57,123 nucleotides of DNA, taken from the NCBI GenBank assembly GCA_012033205.1, contig JAAUSO010000024.1, positions 1 through 57,123 on the forward strand, in the 5' to 3' direction. Made by a program: the position numbers and the translations under genes. Below, in pieces: positions 37,646 to 46,265 of the stretch. A model generated the notes under the pieces. That model was not told where the DNA came from. It made no database searches and saw only the letters and a program-made list of their open reading frames with translations. How positions within the stretch are numbered: the first letter of the stretch is position 1; the number at the start of each line of letters is the position of its first letter. This DNA comes from Richelia sp. SL_2_1 (GTDB lineage Bacteria; Cyanobacteriota; Cyanobacteriia; Cyanobacteriales; Nostocaceae).

Positions 37646-39103
37646 CTAATCCCTATTCACAGTTTTAAATAATTGCTCCCAATCGATATAACTTGCGTTA
37701 TTTTCTCCTTGTTTTACCTCAAAAGTAACATTATAAGCTGATGGTTCTTGTAAAGCTTGTACACAAAGTTTAGCAATATCTTCACGGCTAATTTTTCCCC
37801 TAATATTATCACCTTGCTCCAAAATTAATTCTTTACCACCTGGTTCTTCAGTCAAAGCACATGGTCTAATTATAGTGTAAGGAATTCCACTTGCTCTTAA
37901 AGTATCTTCTCCTTTCAATTTCCATGTTAAAATTCCTCCAAGTTGGTCGTTTAATTTGACTGCTGGTGGTTCTTCTTCTAAGTTTATACCAGGTCTTCCT
38001 GGACGAGTTACCCCTGCTGAACTTACTAAAATAAATTGCGGTAAGGTTTGTCCTCCATAAGCTTTAATTGTTTCGACTTCTAAAGCAAAAGCACCAGGAG
38101 AAAAGTGAGGATTTAATTCTCCATCATATTCAAATTTGCTCAACATTAATTGAAAAGAACAAATTTTATTAACGTCAATTGTCGAAGCATCTTTTACAGT
38201 TTTGGCGCGAAAAACCGGAATTAATTCTGTAAAATGAACTTTCACATTTATCCAAGTATCTGCTTGAGTATCGAAGGAATAACAATAGCCCATACCATCC
38301 CAATTCGTTTCTGTACGTAAAATGATTTTGTAGCGTTTTCCATCTCCTTTAACTCGTATTTCTACACCTTGATAACCAGATAAATTAAAAGATGGGTCAA
38401 AATTTTTGGTTCTAACTGACGCAAATCCACCGGAATTTTCTGTGGAAACATTACCAAAAAATACAGCTTTATCTGAAGACAATTGAATATTACTCTGACT
38501 AACTCCACCCATAACTACATCATCTACAGCACCCCAAATATTTTTAATTTCCATAGATGGATTACTAAAGTCAAATATTAACTTTTCGTTTGATGGCGGC
38601 AAATTTTTACTAACAGCTTCGATTAAGTTTTTTACACCTTTATATTCTACATTTTCTGGAGTATCACCAACAATTTCTGGCATATAAAATTTAATGCCTT
38701 GATTGTATTTTGCCCTATCCGCTGTATCTCCTTCTACTGGTTGGACTCTTACCGCAGTACAGCAAATAACGGCTTGGATATTCGTTGTTAATAGGGAATT
38801 TAAAGTTTCTGGTTTGGTAATATCTCCAACTACAAAATCTGCTTTATCGTCAATTATTGACCTGGCTTTATCAATATCGCGCACCAAACATCTTACTTTG
38901 TAACCTTTTTTAATTAGCCGTTTGACAACTCTTCTTCCTACACCACCCGTTGCACCTGCTACTAATACAGCACCCATTTCTTTGGCTCCAATTAATTGAT
39001 TTCTATTTTCCTTATCACTTGCGAATAAATCCTGTACCCAGTTAAGTAAAGGGATTACTTCAAAAAAGGTTATAGTTTTAACAAATCTGTTTAAATTCCA
39101 CAT
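37646..39103 (-). CDS. NAD(P)-binding SDR-like protein with inserted CIA30 domain
   Basis: 485 residues. After a short N-terminal segment, the Rossmann motif VLVAGATGGVGRRVVKRL appears at about 46-63 and continues through VRDIDKARSI, VVGDITKPETL and VICCTAVRVQP. The fold is then interrupted by a CIA30-type beta domain (about 170-355: DFSNPSMEIKNIWGAVDDVV, GGFASVRTKNFDP, YKIILRTETNWDG). It resumes with ILVSSAGVTRPG and PYTIIRPCALTEEPGG. CIA30/NDUFAF1 proteins are complex-I assembly factors. Cyanobacterial and plant fusions of this kind may act on photosynthetic or respiratory complex assembly, but this is an inference. The Tyr-x3-Lys catalytic motif of classical SDRs is not apparent, fitting an atypical SDR. 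Confidence 0.85.
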   Translation of the reverse strand: MWNLNRFVKTITFFEVIPLLNWVQDLFASDKENRNQLIGAKEMGAVLVAGATGGVGRRVVKRLIKKGYKVRCLVRDIDKARSIIDDKADFVVGDITKPETLNSLLTTNIQAVICCTAVRVQPVEGDTADRAKYNQGIKFYMPEIVGDTPENVEYKGVKNLIEAVSKNLPPSNEKLIFDFSNPSMEIKNIWGAVDDVVMGGVSQSNIQLSSDKAVFFGNVSTENSGGFASVRTKNFDPSFNLSGYQGVEIRVKGDGKRYKIILRTETNWDGMGYCYSFDTQADTWINVKVHFTELIPVFRAKTVKDASTIDVNKICSFQLMLSKFEYDGELNPHFSPGAFALEVETIKAYGGQTLPQFILVSSAGVTRPGRPGINLEEEPPAVKLNDQLGGILTWKLKGEDTLRASGIPYTIIRPCALTEEPGGKELILEQGDNIRGKISREDIAKLCVQALQEPSAYNVTFEVKQGENNASYIDWEQLFKTVNRD

Positions 39104-39503
39104 ATTTCAATTATCATTTTTCAATTATTCTTAATTCAATTAAATTTCGATTCATGCACGACTAAAGTAATCATACCTATGATATGAAAAATATACTCCT
39201 GAGTACCAAATTTAGATTTATGTTAATTTTTACTTATAATTCTTGCTCGCAAAATCGGATTTACATTAAAAATTGTATATTAAAATGAACTTACATTCAA
39301 ATGGATGAATTGATTTACTTTAAGATTTTTCATTATGTAACTTAATTTGTACAGTTTAAACAAACATAGTACCTAAAACCACAAACCCGATTTAAAATCT
39401 TTAAATGTGTAAGTGTAGCTTCGTTTAGCTTCTAATATATAGCCTTCTGCTTTGACTTCTAGCAAATTCCGAAATTCTTTCAAAAACTCGTTAAGTTAAT
39501 TTT
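39104..39503. other. 400-bp AT-rich gap, nothing recognised
   Basis: This separates the divergent CIA30/SDR gene and the HugZ-like gene. The sequence is AT-rich with no convincing hairpin, tandem repeat or ORF. Promoters for both flanking genes presumably lie here. Confidence 0.5.
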
Positions 39504-39990
39504 ATGAATCAATTAGAAAAAGCCACAGCAGAATACCAGCAGTTTACCCAAGAAATCCAAAGTATTATTATTAGTACGGTAAACAATCAGGGAATGCCTA
39601 ACGGTAGTTATACTCCTTTTGTAATGGACGAATTGAAAAATATTTATATTTACGTTAGCGGGCTTTCAACACATACGCAAAATCTCAACATTAATCCTAG
39701 GGTAAGTGTTTTGTTTATTGAAGATGAAGCCAAAACTCACAAATATTTGCTCGTCGGAGACTCAGTTATGATTGTAGCGCGAGTTTGATCGAGCGCGAAA
39801 CTGATGAATGGAAAAAATAGTGGATAAATTCCAAACTCGTTTTGGTGAAATTATTGAAATGTTGCGTGGTTTAGCCGATTTTCGGATTTTTAAGCTAACT
39901 CCTCATAAAGGTCGTTTCGTAATTGGATTCGGAGCAGCTTATGATATTAATGGCGATAATCTCGACAAACTCGTGCAAATCAGTAAATAA
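39504..39990 (+). pseudogene. HugZ-like PPOX-fold protein, frame broken twice in A runs
   Basis: The first frame begins MNQLEKATAEYQQFTQEIQS and reads a split-barrel core (STVNNQGMPNGSYTPFVMD, YVSGLSTHTQNLNINPRVSV). At AAA 39742-39744 the frame slips; adding an A gives KIFARRRLSYDCSASLIERE. At six As (39812-39817) a second A is missing; adding it gives DEWKKIVDKFQTRFGEIIEM and then the end FVIGFGAAYDINGDN at 39990. Restored length is 162 residues, normal for this haem-utilisation/FMN family. Both slips have the same sign. As written the product would end at 39788 without the C-terminal haem-binding-type segment. Confidence 0.85.
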
Positions 39991-40109
39991 GGTTAAAGGT
40001 TAAAGGTTAAAGGTTAAAGGTTAAAGGTTAAAGGTTAAAGGTTAAAGGTTAAAGGTTAAAGGTTAAAGGTTAAAGGTCAAAGGTCAAAGGTCAAAGGTCA
40101 AAGGTCAAA
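39991..40109 (+). repeat. Heptanucleotide array: 12 x GGTTAAA then 5 x GGTCAAA
   Basis: Exactly 17 heptamers start on the base after the HugZ stop codon. The first twelve are identical and the last five share one T-to-C change, so the array has two homogeneous blocks. It ends 38 bp before the hydrolase start. Confidence 0.95.
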
Positions 40110-40147
40110 ATTATTAACTCCTCACTGTCAACTGTCAACTAACTCCT

Positions 40148-41041
40148 ATGCTTCAATTTCAACCTCCTGGCTTTGGGCATAAAATTATTCAAACATCCCT
40201 TGGAACAATGGTTTATTACACTCAAACCGCTGCACCTTGGGATATTAATGAAAATTTACCTCCCTTAATTTTTCTACATAATTTTGGTGGTGGTGCGTCT
40301 GCATATGAATGGTCGAAAGTATACTCTGCTTTTGCTCAAACTCACCGTATTATTGCACCAGATTTAATCGGTTGGGGTGAATCTTCTCATCCGGTACGCA
40401 ATTATCAAGTTAATGATTATATCACCACTATCGGAGAATTTATTAAACAAACTTGTCAAGAATCTGTAACAGTTATAGGCTCTTCTCTGACTGCTGCTTT
40501 GACTATTCGTCTTGCTATTCAACAACCACAATTATTTAAAACCTTATTTCTATCATGCCCTTCTGGATTTGATGATTTTGGACAAAGTAGCGGACGTAGA
40601 CTTCCTTTAGAGGTTATAAATACACCAATTTTAGATAGTTTGATTTATAAATTGGGTGCGGAAAATGAGTTTGCCGTCAGGAATTTTTTACAAAGTTTCC
40701 TATTTGCAAAACCTGCACGTATATCATCAGAAATCGTACAAGTTTATTTAGCTTCAGCACAGCAACCTGATGCAAAATTTGCTGCTTTAGCGTTTTTACG
40801 CGGTGATTTGTATTTTGATTTGAGTCTATATATTAAACAACTCACCGTACCTACAACAATAGTCTGGGGTGAAAAAGCACAGTTTATTGATATGAACTTA
40901 GGAAAACGTTTAGCTGATTTAAATCCTAATACAATTCAAAATTTTCATCCTATACCTGATACTGGAGTACTACCACAATTAGAAACACCGGAAATTGTCA
41001 TTGGTTTATTAAATAAGCATCTAAATTATCATCAAATTTAA
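40148..41041 (+). CDS. Alpha/beta-fold hydrolase
   Basis: 297 residues. The oxyanion region is PPLIFLHNFGGGASAYEWSK and APDLIGWGESSHPVRNY; the nucleophile elbow is VIGSSLTAALTIRLA (Ser in GSS). The late Asp candidate lies in TTIVWGEKAQFIDMNLG, and a catalytic His candidate in IQNFHPIPDTGVLPQLETPE. It is similar in layout to haloperoxidase/esterase members of the fold found throughout cyanobacteria; the substrate is not predictable. There is no signal peptide. The heptamer array sits directly upstream where its promoter would be. Confidence 0.88.
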   Translation: MLQFQPPGFGHKIIQTSLGTMVYYTQTAAPWDINENLPPLIFLHNFGGGASAYEWSKVYSAFAQTHRIIAPDLIGWGESSHPVRNYQVNDYITTIGEFIKQTCQESVTVIGSSLTAALTIRLAIQQPQLFKTLFLSCPSGFDDFGQSSGRRLPLEVINTPILDSLIYKLGAENEFAVRNFLQSFLFAKPARISSEIVQVYLASAQQPDAKFAALAFLRGDLYFDLSLYIKQLTVPTTIVWGEKAQFIDMNLGKRLADLNPNTIQNFHPIPDTGVLPQLETPEIVIGLLNKHLNYHQI

Positions 41042-41225
41042 AATAATTGTTTAATTAAATGTAGGTAAAAATACAGAAATTAAGTATTTACTACAGCTAT
41101 AAGTTTCTGAAATCTTATTTGTAATCAACTTTAAATAACTAATAGCTAATAATTGATAATTGTTTATTCATACAGCAAATTTGGGAATACTGAATATAAA
41201 AGTAATGTGTTTCCTAAATTAACTT

Positions 41226-43700
41226 ATGCTACCGGCACAATTCAAGTCTTTGCAATTCCCCAAGGAAAATATACTCAATTCTTTATTAATGTGTCAATTG
41301 GTGATTGACAATTTACCGGAATTGATTTATTGGAAAAATAAAAATTTAGTTTTTGAAGGTTGTAATTTAGCTTTTGCAAAAGCCGTAGGTTTAACTTCTC
41401 CGCAGCAGATTATCGGTAAAACAGATAAGGAATTACCTTCGAGCAATCAAATATTAGAAACTTTAATAAATCCCCTTGAAAACATTAGCTTTGCAGGGGA
41501 TGATTATATTATTAATAATAATACCAATTTTGAACATACTTTGTGTTCGGTGGCTTCAGGTAAACAAGTCTGGTTAGATATCCGTAAACATCCTTTGATT
41601 AATAATATTAATGGCGAAATTGTTGGTATGCTTTGTCGTATTGAAGATATCACAAAGCGTAAATTACAAGAAGCTGAATTAATAAAATCCCAAGAGCGAC
41701 GTTTGGCTTTGATGCTCGAACAAACACCCTTAGCGCTAATTGAATGGAATCGTAATTTTGAAATTAAAGAGTGGAATCAAGCCGCAGAAAGCATATTTGG
41801 ATACAGCAAAAGTGAAGTTTTAGGTCGTCATTTTGATTTTTTAGTTGCAGATGATTTTAAAACTCGTTTATCAGAAATATTTAATCAATTTATCGACAAA
41901 AAACAAAGGATACTCAGCACCAATGAAAACTTAACTAAAGATGGTAGAAAAATTATTTGTGAATGGTATAACTATCCTTTAATAGCTGCTAATGCTGAAG
42001 TAATTGGTATTGCTTCAATGGCATTAGATATTACCGAACGTCAACGTGCCGAAGAAAAATTACAAAAGCAAGAACAATTTCTCCGCACAGTTTACGATGG
42101 TGCTGATAACTCTTTAATTGTTGTCGATGTTAGCGAAGATGGCAATTTTTACTATGTAGAAATTAACTCAACAGCAGAACGAATTAGCGGTTTAAATAAA
42201 AACCAAGTTATTGGAAAAACACCCGAACAATTATTTGGAAAAGTAGAAGGTACTGCATTCAGTCAAAAATATCAGCAATGTGTAGCAACTGGTAAAGCTT
42301 TATCTTTTGAAGAATATTTGACTTTTATCGGTAAAGAAACTTGGTTTTTAAATACCATTAATCCTTTAAAAGATAGTTCTGGAAAAGTATACAGACTTAT
42401 ATGTACGTCTTTAGAAATTACCGAGCGTAGACAAGCAGAAATAGCATTAAAACAGTCTTTAAAAGAATCGGCTGATATCAAGTTTGCTTTAGATCAAGCC
42501 GCTATCGTGGTTATAACTAATAATCGAGGAACAATAGAATACGTTAACGATAAATTTTGTGAAATATCTCAATATAGCCGCGAAGAATTAATTGGTAAAA
42601 GCCATCGGATTGTTAACTCCGGTTATCATCCTAAATCCTTCTTTACCCAAATGTGGGGAATCATCAGTAGTGGTAAAGTTTGGCGAGGAGAAATTAAAAA
42701 CTATGCCAAAGATGGAACTGTTTATTGGGTAGACACAACGATTGTACCAATGTTAGACACACAAGGTAAACCCGAACATTACATTGCCATTCGTAATGAT
42801 ATAACTGCTCGTAAACAAGCTGAAACCGAAGTACATCAAAAAGCCCAAGATTTAGAAAATGCGCTTCGGGAACTGCAACGCACCCAAACACAGCTAGTGC
42901 AAAGCGAAAAAATGTCCGGTTTAGGTCAATTAGTCGCAGGTGTAGCCCATGAAATTAACAACCCCGTAAACTTTATTTATGGAAATCTCAACCATGCGAA
43001 TAACTATACTCAAGATTTATTAAAAATAATCGAAATTTATCGCCAAACTTATCCTCAATCCACATCAGAAATAGAGGAATTGTCAAAAGAATTAGACTTA
43101 GAGTTTTTAGTAGAAGATTTACCAAAGCTTTTGGCTTCCATGAAAGTAGGAGCGCAAAGAATTCGGGAAATAGTAGCTTCTTTACGTACATTTTCTCGGA
43201 TGGATGAAGCTGAAATGAAAGTAGTAGATATTCATGAAGGAATCGACAGCACTTTGATGATTTTAGAACATCGTATCAAAGCCAAACACGACTGTCAGAG
43301 AATTGAAATTATTAAAAATTATGGTATTTTTCCTCAGATAGAATGTTATCCTGGTCAGCTAAATCAAGTATTTATGAATATTTTGGCGAATGCACTTGAT
43401 GCATTAGAAGATGAAACAGGAAAAAATAATCCTACTATTTCTATAACCACAAAATTAGTCGAATCAAAACAAGTAATAATCTCTATATCTGATAACGGTA
43501 AAGGAATTCCTGAAAACATTAAAACAAAACTTTTTGACCCATTTTTTACCACTAAACCTGTAGGGAAAGGTACCGGAATGGGACTATCAATTAGTTATCA
43601 AATAATTGTCGAAAAACACAATGGTTCCTTAGATTGTATTTCTACGCCGGGGATAAGAACTGAATTTGTCATTACTATTCCCACAAAACAATCTAAGTAA
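41226..43700 (+). CDS. Sensor histidine kinase with four PAS domains
   Basis: 824 residues without membrane helices, so cytoplasmic. PAS domains lie at about 22-147 (DNLPELIYWKNKNLVFEGCN), 155-277 (RRLALMLEQTPLALIEWNRN), 285-405 and 412-535 (EYVNDKFCEISQYSREELIG). A coiled coil precedes the kinase core, with phospho-acceptor His in VAGVAHEINNP, N box FMNILANALDAL, ISDNGKGIPE and GKGTGMGLSISYQI. All catalytic parts are intact. The core is closely related to that of the giant kinase at 27442-33222, with the same long helical insert (LEFLVEDLPKLLASMK). No receiver domain or neighbouring response regulator is present. Confidence 0.93.
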   Translation: MLPAQFKSLQFPKENILNSLLMCQLVIDNLPELIYWKNKNLVFEGCNLAFAKAVGLTSPQQIIGKTDKELPSSNQILETLINPLENISFAGDDYIINNNTNFEHTLCSVASGKQVWLDIRKHPLINNINGEIVGMLCRIEDITKRKLQEAELIKSQERRLALMLEQTPLALIEWNRNFEIKEWNQAAESIFGYSKSEVLGRHFDFLVADDFKTRLSEIFNQFIDKKQRILSTNENLTKDGRKIICEWYNYPLIAANAEVIGIASMALDITERQRAEEKLQKQEQFLRTVYDGADNSLIVVDVSEDGNFYYVEINSTAERISGLNKNQVIGKTPEQLFGKVEGTAFSQKYQQCVATGKALSFEEYLTFIGKETWFLNTINPLKDSSGKVYRLICTSLEITERRQAEIALKQSLKESADIKFALDQAAIVVITNNRGTIEYVNDKFCEISQYSREELIGKSHRIVNSGYHPKSFFTQMWGIISSGKVWRGEIKNYAKDGTVYWVDTTIVPMLDTQGKPEHYIAIRNDITARKQAETEVHQKAQDLENALRELQRTQTQLVQSEKMSGLGQLVAGVAHEINNPVNFIYGNLNHANNYTQDLLKIIEIYRQTYPQSTSEIEELSKELDLEFLVEDLPKLLASMKVGAQRIREIVASLRTFSRMDEAEMKVVDIHEGIDSTLMILEHRIKAKHDCQRIEIIKNYGIFPQIECYPGQLNQVFMNILANALDALEDETGKNNPTISITTKLVESKQVIISISDNGKGIPENIKTKLFDPFFTTKPVGKGTGMGLSISYQIIVEKHNGSLDCISTPGIRTEFVITIPTKQSK

Positions 43701-43748
43701 TTATGTCGGATGAGGGAAGAGGGTTGGGGGGAATAGGTAATAGGTAAT

Positions 43749-43836
43749 AGACATCTCCGGAAAGATGTAGAGACGTAGCAATGCTACGTCTCTACAAAGG
43801 TTTTGGACAACGCATAATTAATTTCCGGAGATGTCT
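43749..43836 (+). mobile_element. MITE-like element A, copy 2 (88 bp, AAT target duplication)
   Basis: It has the same 15-bp inverted ends as the 2031 copy (AGACATCTCCGGAAA / TTTCCGGAGATGTCT), and AAT stands outside both ends (43746-43748, 43837-43839). It is 7 bp longer on the left of the central palindrome, which here has 13-bp perfect arms (GTAGAGACGTAGC, loop AAT). The rest is almost identical. It lies between the PAS kinase and moxR-like genes. Confidence 0.85.
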
Positions 43837-43925
43837 AATAGATAATAGGGAACTCTTAACAGTTAGTTTTCTCGTCTTACCAATAGAAAATCCTAAAAAC
43901 CCGACTTCTGTGATTACTATTTAAC

Positions 43926-44834
43926 TTACGGAATCGCTACCACCCGTAACAAACGTTCCATAATACTTTGCGCTCTCCTCCCTCCTACAGGAATCAAACG
44001 ATGACTCAAAACATGAGGAGCGATAAATTTCACGTCATCAGGAATTGCATAATCCCGTCCGCAAAGATACGCAAAGGCTTGAGTAGCGCGGTGTAATGCT
44101 ACAGTACCCCTCGGACTAATACCGAGAGTAATTTCCTCATCGCATCTCGTCGCCCGTACCAAGTCAAGCATATATTGCTGCAATGAACTTTCCACCTTGA
44201 TTCCAGCACAAATTCGCTGTAATTTTTCCACTTCTGCCAAGGTGATGCAAGGTTGTACCTCCGTAAAATTACTGTCAACCTGGAGTCGTTGTAGTAATTG
44301 CAACTCTTCTTGTTCCGTTGGATAACCCAAGCTCAAGGACAACATAAATCTATCCATTTGGGCTTCCGGTAAAGGGAAAGTACCTTGATATTCAACCGGG
44401 TTTTGAGTAGCGATGACAAAAAACGGTGCAGGAACCTTACGAGAAACACCATCAACTGTTACTTGACCTTCTTCCATCACTTCTAGCAAAGCCGATTGAG
44501 TCCGGGGTGTAGCGCGGTTAATTTCGTCTGCTAACATCACGTTGGCAAAAATGCAACCTTCGAGAAAAGTAAATTCACCAGTTTTGGGGTTCCAAATGTT
44601 TGTACCCGTAATATCAGTCGGTAGTAAATCAGGTGTGCATTGTAGCCTTTGAAACTTACCATCAATAGAACGAGCCAAAGATTTCGCTAGTAGCGTCTTA
44701 CCCACTCCGGGAACATCTTCAAGCAAAGCGTGTCCCCCACCCAACAAAGCAACCAACACCAAGCGGATAGCTTCAGATTTACCAACAATGGTACGAGCTA
44801 GATTTTCTGTCAGAACGTCAATTTTATCTCTCAT
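43926..44834 (-). CDS. MoxR-family AAA+ ATPase
   Basis: 302 residues. Walker A is DVPGVGKTLLAKSLA (about 40-54), Walker B is NVMLADEINRATPRTQSALL, sensor 1 is FFVIATQNPVEYQGTFPLPE, and the arginine-finger/lid region is EAQMDRFMLSLSLGYP. MoxR ATPases act as chaperones that mature partner proteins, usually encoded next door with DUF58/VWA proteins. Here no DUF58 or VWA gene is adjacent; repeats and ribF lie upstream. The partner is therefore unknown. Length and start (MRDKIDVLTENLARTIVGK) are standard. Confidence 0.93.
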   Translation of the reverse strand: MRDKIDVLTENLARTIVGKSEAIRLVLVALLGGGHALLEDVPGVGKTLLAKSLARSIDGKFQRLQCTPDLLPTDITGTNIWNPKTGEFTFLEGCIFANVMLADEINRATPRTQSALLEVMEEGQVTVDGVSRKVPAPFFVIATQNPVEYQGTFPLPEAQMDRFMLSLSLGYPTEQEELQLLQRLQVDSNFTEVQPCITLAEVEKLQRICAGIKVESSLQQYMLDLVRATRCDEEITLGISPRGTVALHRATQAFAYLCGRDYAIPDDVKFIAPHVLSHRLIPVGGRRAQSIMERLLRVVAIP

Positions 44835-44852
44835 GCACCAAATAAGATTAAA

Positions 44853-44980
44853 GGTTAAAGGTTAGAGGTTAAAGGTTAGAGGTTAGAGGTTAAAGCTTAG
44901 AGGTTAAAGGTCAAAATTCATAACTCTTAACTCCTAACTCCTAACTCCTAACTCCTAACTCCTAACTCCTAACTCCTAAC
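44853..44980 (+). repeat. Two adjoining heptamer arrays (GGTTARA, then CTCCTAA)
   Basis: From 44853 to about 44915 the unit is GGTTAAA/GGTTAGA/GGTCAAA. From about 44926 to 44980 it is CTCCTAA. It occupies almost the whole gap between the moxR-like and ribF genes, so both moxR promoter and ribF 3' sequence are embedded in repeats. Confidence 0.85.
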
Positions 44981-45010
44981 TTCATTTATTGTTCCCAGAG
45001 TTGGAGTAAA

Positions 45011-46009
45011 CTAACATTCGGTAGTGAAAAATTTTCTGGCAATGGTGCAGTCAAGTTGAATTTGAGTTTTGAGTGCTTCTAAAGTGCTAAATTTTTGTTC
45101 TGGTCTGAGAAATTTTTCTAATTGTATTTGCAGTTTTTGATCGTATAAATCTCCTGACCAATCTAAAAGATGTACTTCTACCGTGATACTAGTACCATTG
45201 ACGGTAGGGCGATCGCCAATATTCATTACTGCCCAATGGTTTTTCAAGGTTATATCATTGGTGGCGATTGTACTGCTAACCCGGACAGCATAAACTCCTT
45301 TTCGGGGTAAAAATTTATCTTGTGGTAATTGCAAGTTGGCTGTGGGAAAACCGATAGTTCTACCAAGCTGCTGTCCTTTAACTACTGTACCGATAAGAGT
45401 ATAAGGTCTTCCGAACAGTCGGTTGGCTCTTTCAATGTCTCCAACTTCGAGAATTTGACGAATAAGTGAAGTGCTGATGCGAGTTTCATCTTCTATAAGA
45501 GGTGAATCATCTGGGTGAGTTTCCAAAGGAACAATGGTAACGGGAATACCGTACTTAGCGGCGATTATCTGTAAATCTGTTGCGGTACCGCTACGTTGGG
45601 AACCAAAACAAAAATCTTGTCCGACGCTGATTCTAGAGGCTTGCAATTTTTCCACGATAATTTGCTCTACGAACTGTTCGGGAGTCAAAGCGGCTAATTC
45701 TTTGTTGAAGGGGATTAATACAAGTTGTTCTACCCCAAGTAGTTCTAACTGTTGGACTTTCTCATCCAAAGGAGTCAACAATCTTCTGGGTTTTCCCGTA
45801 AAAAACTCTTGAGGATGGGGAAAAAATGTCACAACTGTTGAATAAATGCGTTCTGCGTCTGCTGGTTTGTGCAAAATTGGCTGGATTACCTTTTGATGAC
45901 CGCGATGAACGCCATCAAACTTACCAAGGGCAACAGCAGTAGGAGTTTTAATTAATTCGGTTGAACAAGTAACCCACACAGAACACCCATTTTGAGACAG
46001 ATTTGGCAC
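45011..46009 (-). CDS. ribF: Bifunctional riboflavin kinase / FAD synthetase
   Basis: 332 residues. The N-terminal adenylyltransferase half has VALGKFDGVHRGHQ (about 26-39, nucleotide motif) and QDFCFGSQRSGTATDLQ. The C-terminal riboflavin kinase half has LIGTVVKGQQLGRTIGFPTANL and NIGDRPTVNG. It makes FMN then FAD; flavoproteins in the window (PyrD and PPOX-fold proteins) depend on these cofactors. The start is GTG, giving MPNLSQNGCSVWV, the expected family N-terminus. Confidence 0.94.
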   Translation of the reverse strand: MPNLSQNGCSVWVTCSTELIKTPTAVALGKFDGVHRGHQKVIQPILHKPADAERIYSTVVTFFPHPQEFFTGKPRRLLTPLDEKVQQLELLGVEQLVLIPFNKELAALTPEQFVEQIIVEKLQASRISVGQDFCFGSQRSGTATDLQIIAAKYGIPVTIVPLETHPDDSPLIEDETRISTSLIRQILEVGDIERANRLFGRPYTLIGTVVKGQQLGRTIGFPTANLQLPQDKFLPRKGVYAVRVSSTIATNDITLKNHWAVMNIGDRPTVNGTSITVEVHLLDWSGDLYDQKLQIQLEKFLRPEQKFSTLEALKTQIQLDCTIARKFFTTEC

Positions 46010-46053
46010 GTCGATTTTGGGACGAGAGGTTGATCAATAGCGGGAGTAGGAGT

Positions 46054-46190
46054 CATGAGTTATGAGTTAGGAGTTAGGAGTTAGGAGTTAGGAGTTAGGA
46101 GTGAGGAATTGGAATTTCAACCGTTACCCATTAACCATTACCCATTACCCATTACCCATTAACCATTACCCATTACCCATTACCTATTCC
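46054..46190 (+). repeat. GTTAGGA heptamers and CCCATTA/ACCATTA heptamers
   Basis: GAGTTAGGAGTTAGG units cover about 46054-46103 and CCATTACCCATTA units cover 46123-46185. There is no gene in 46010-46265, which separates ribF from the MBL hydrolase. Confidence 0.8.
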
Positions 46191-46265
46191 CAATGCGCCA
46201 TAGTTTAACTAAGGCTCTCGAATACCAATTTAATCCAAATCTATGATTAATTTGAGAAAAAAGCT

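Noticed and set aside
39991..40109. CRISPR-like array
   Set aside because: The units are 7 bp, directly abutting and without spacers; no cas genes are present.
44853..44980. Telomere- or CRISPR-like repeat block
   Set aside because: Simple heptamer arrays of the type common in filamentous cyanobacteria, with no spacers.
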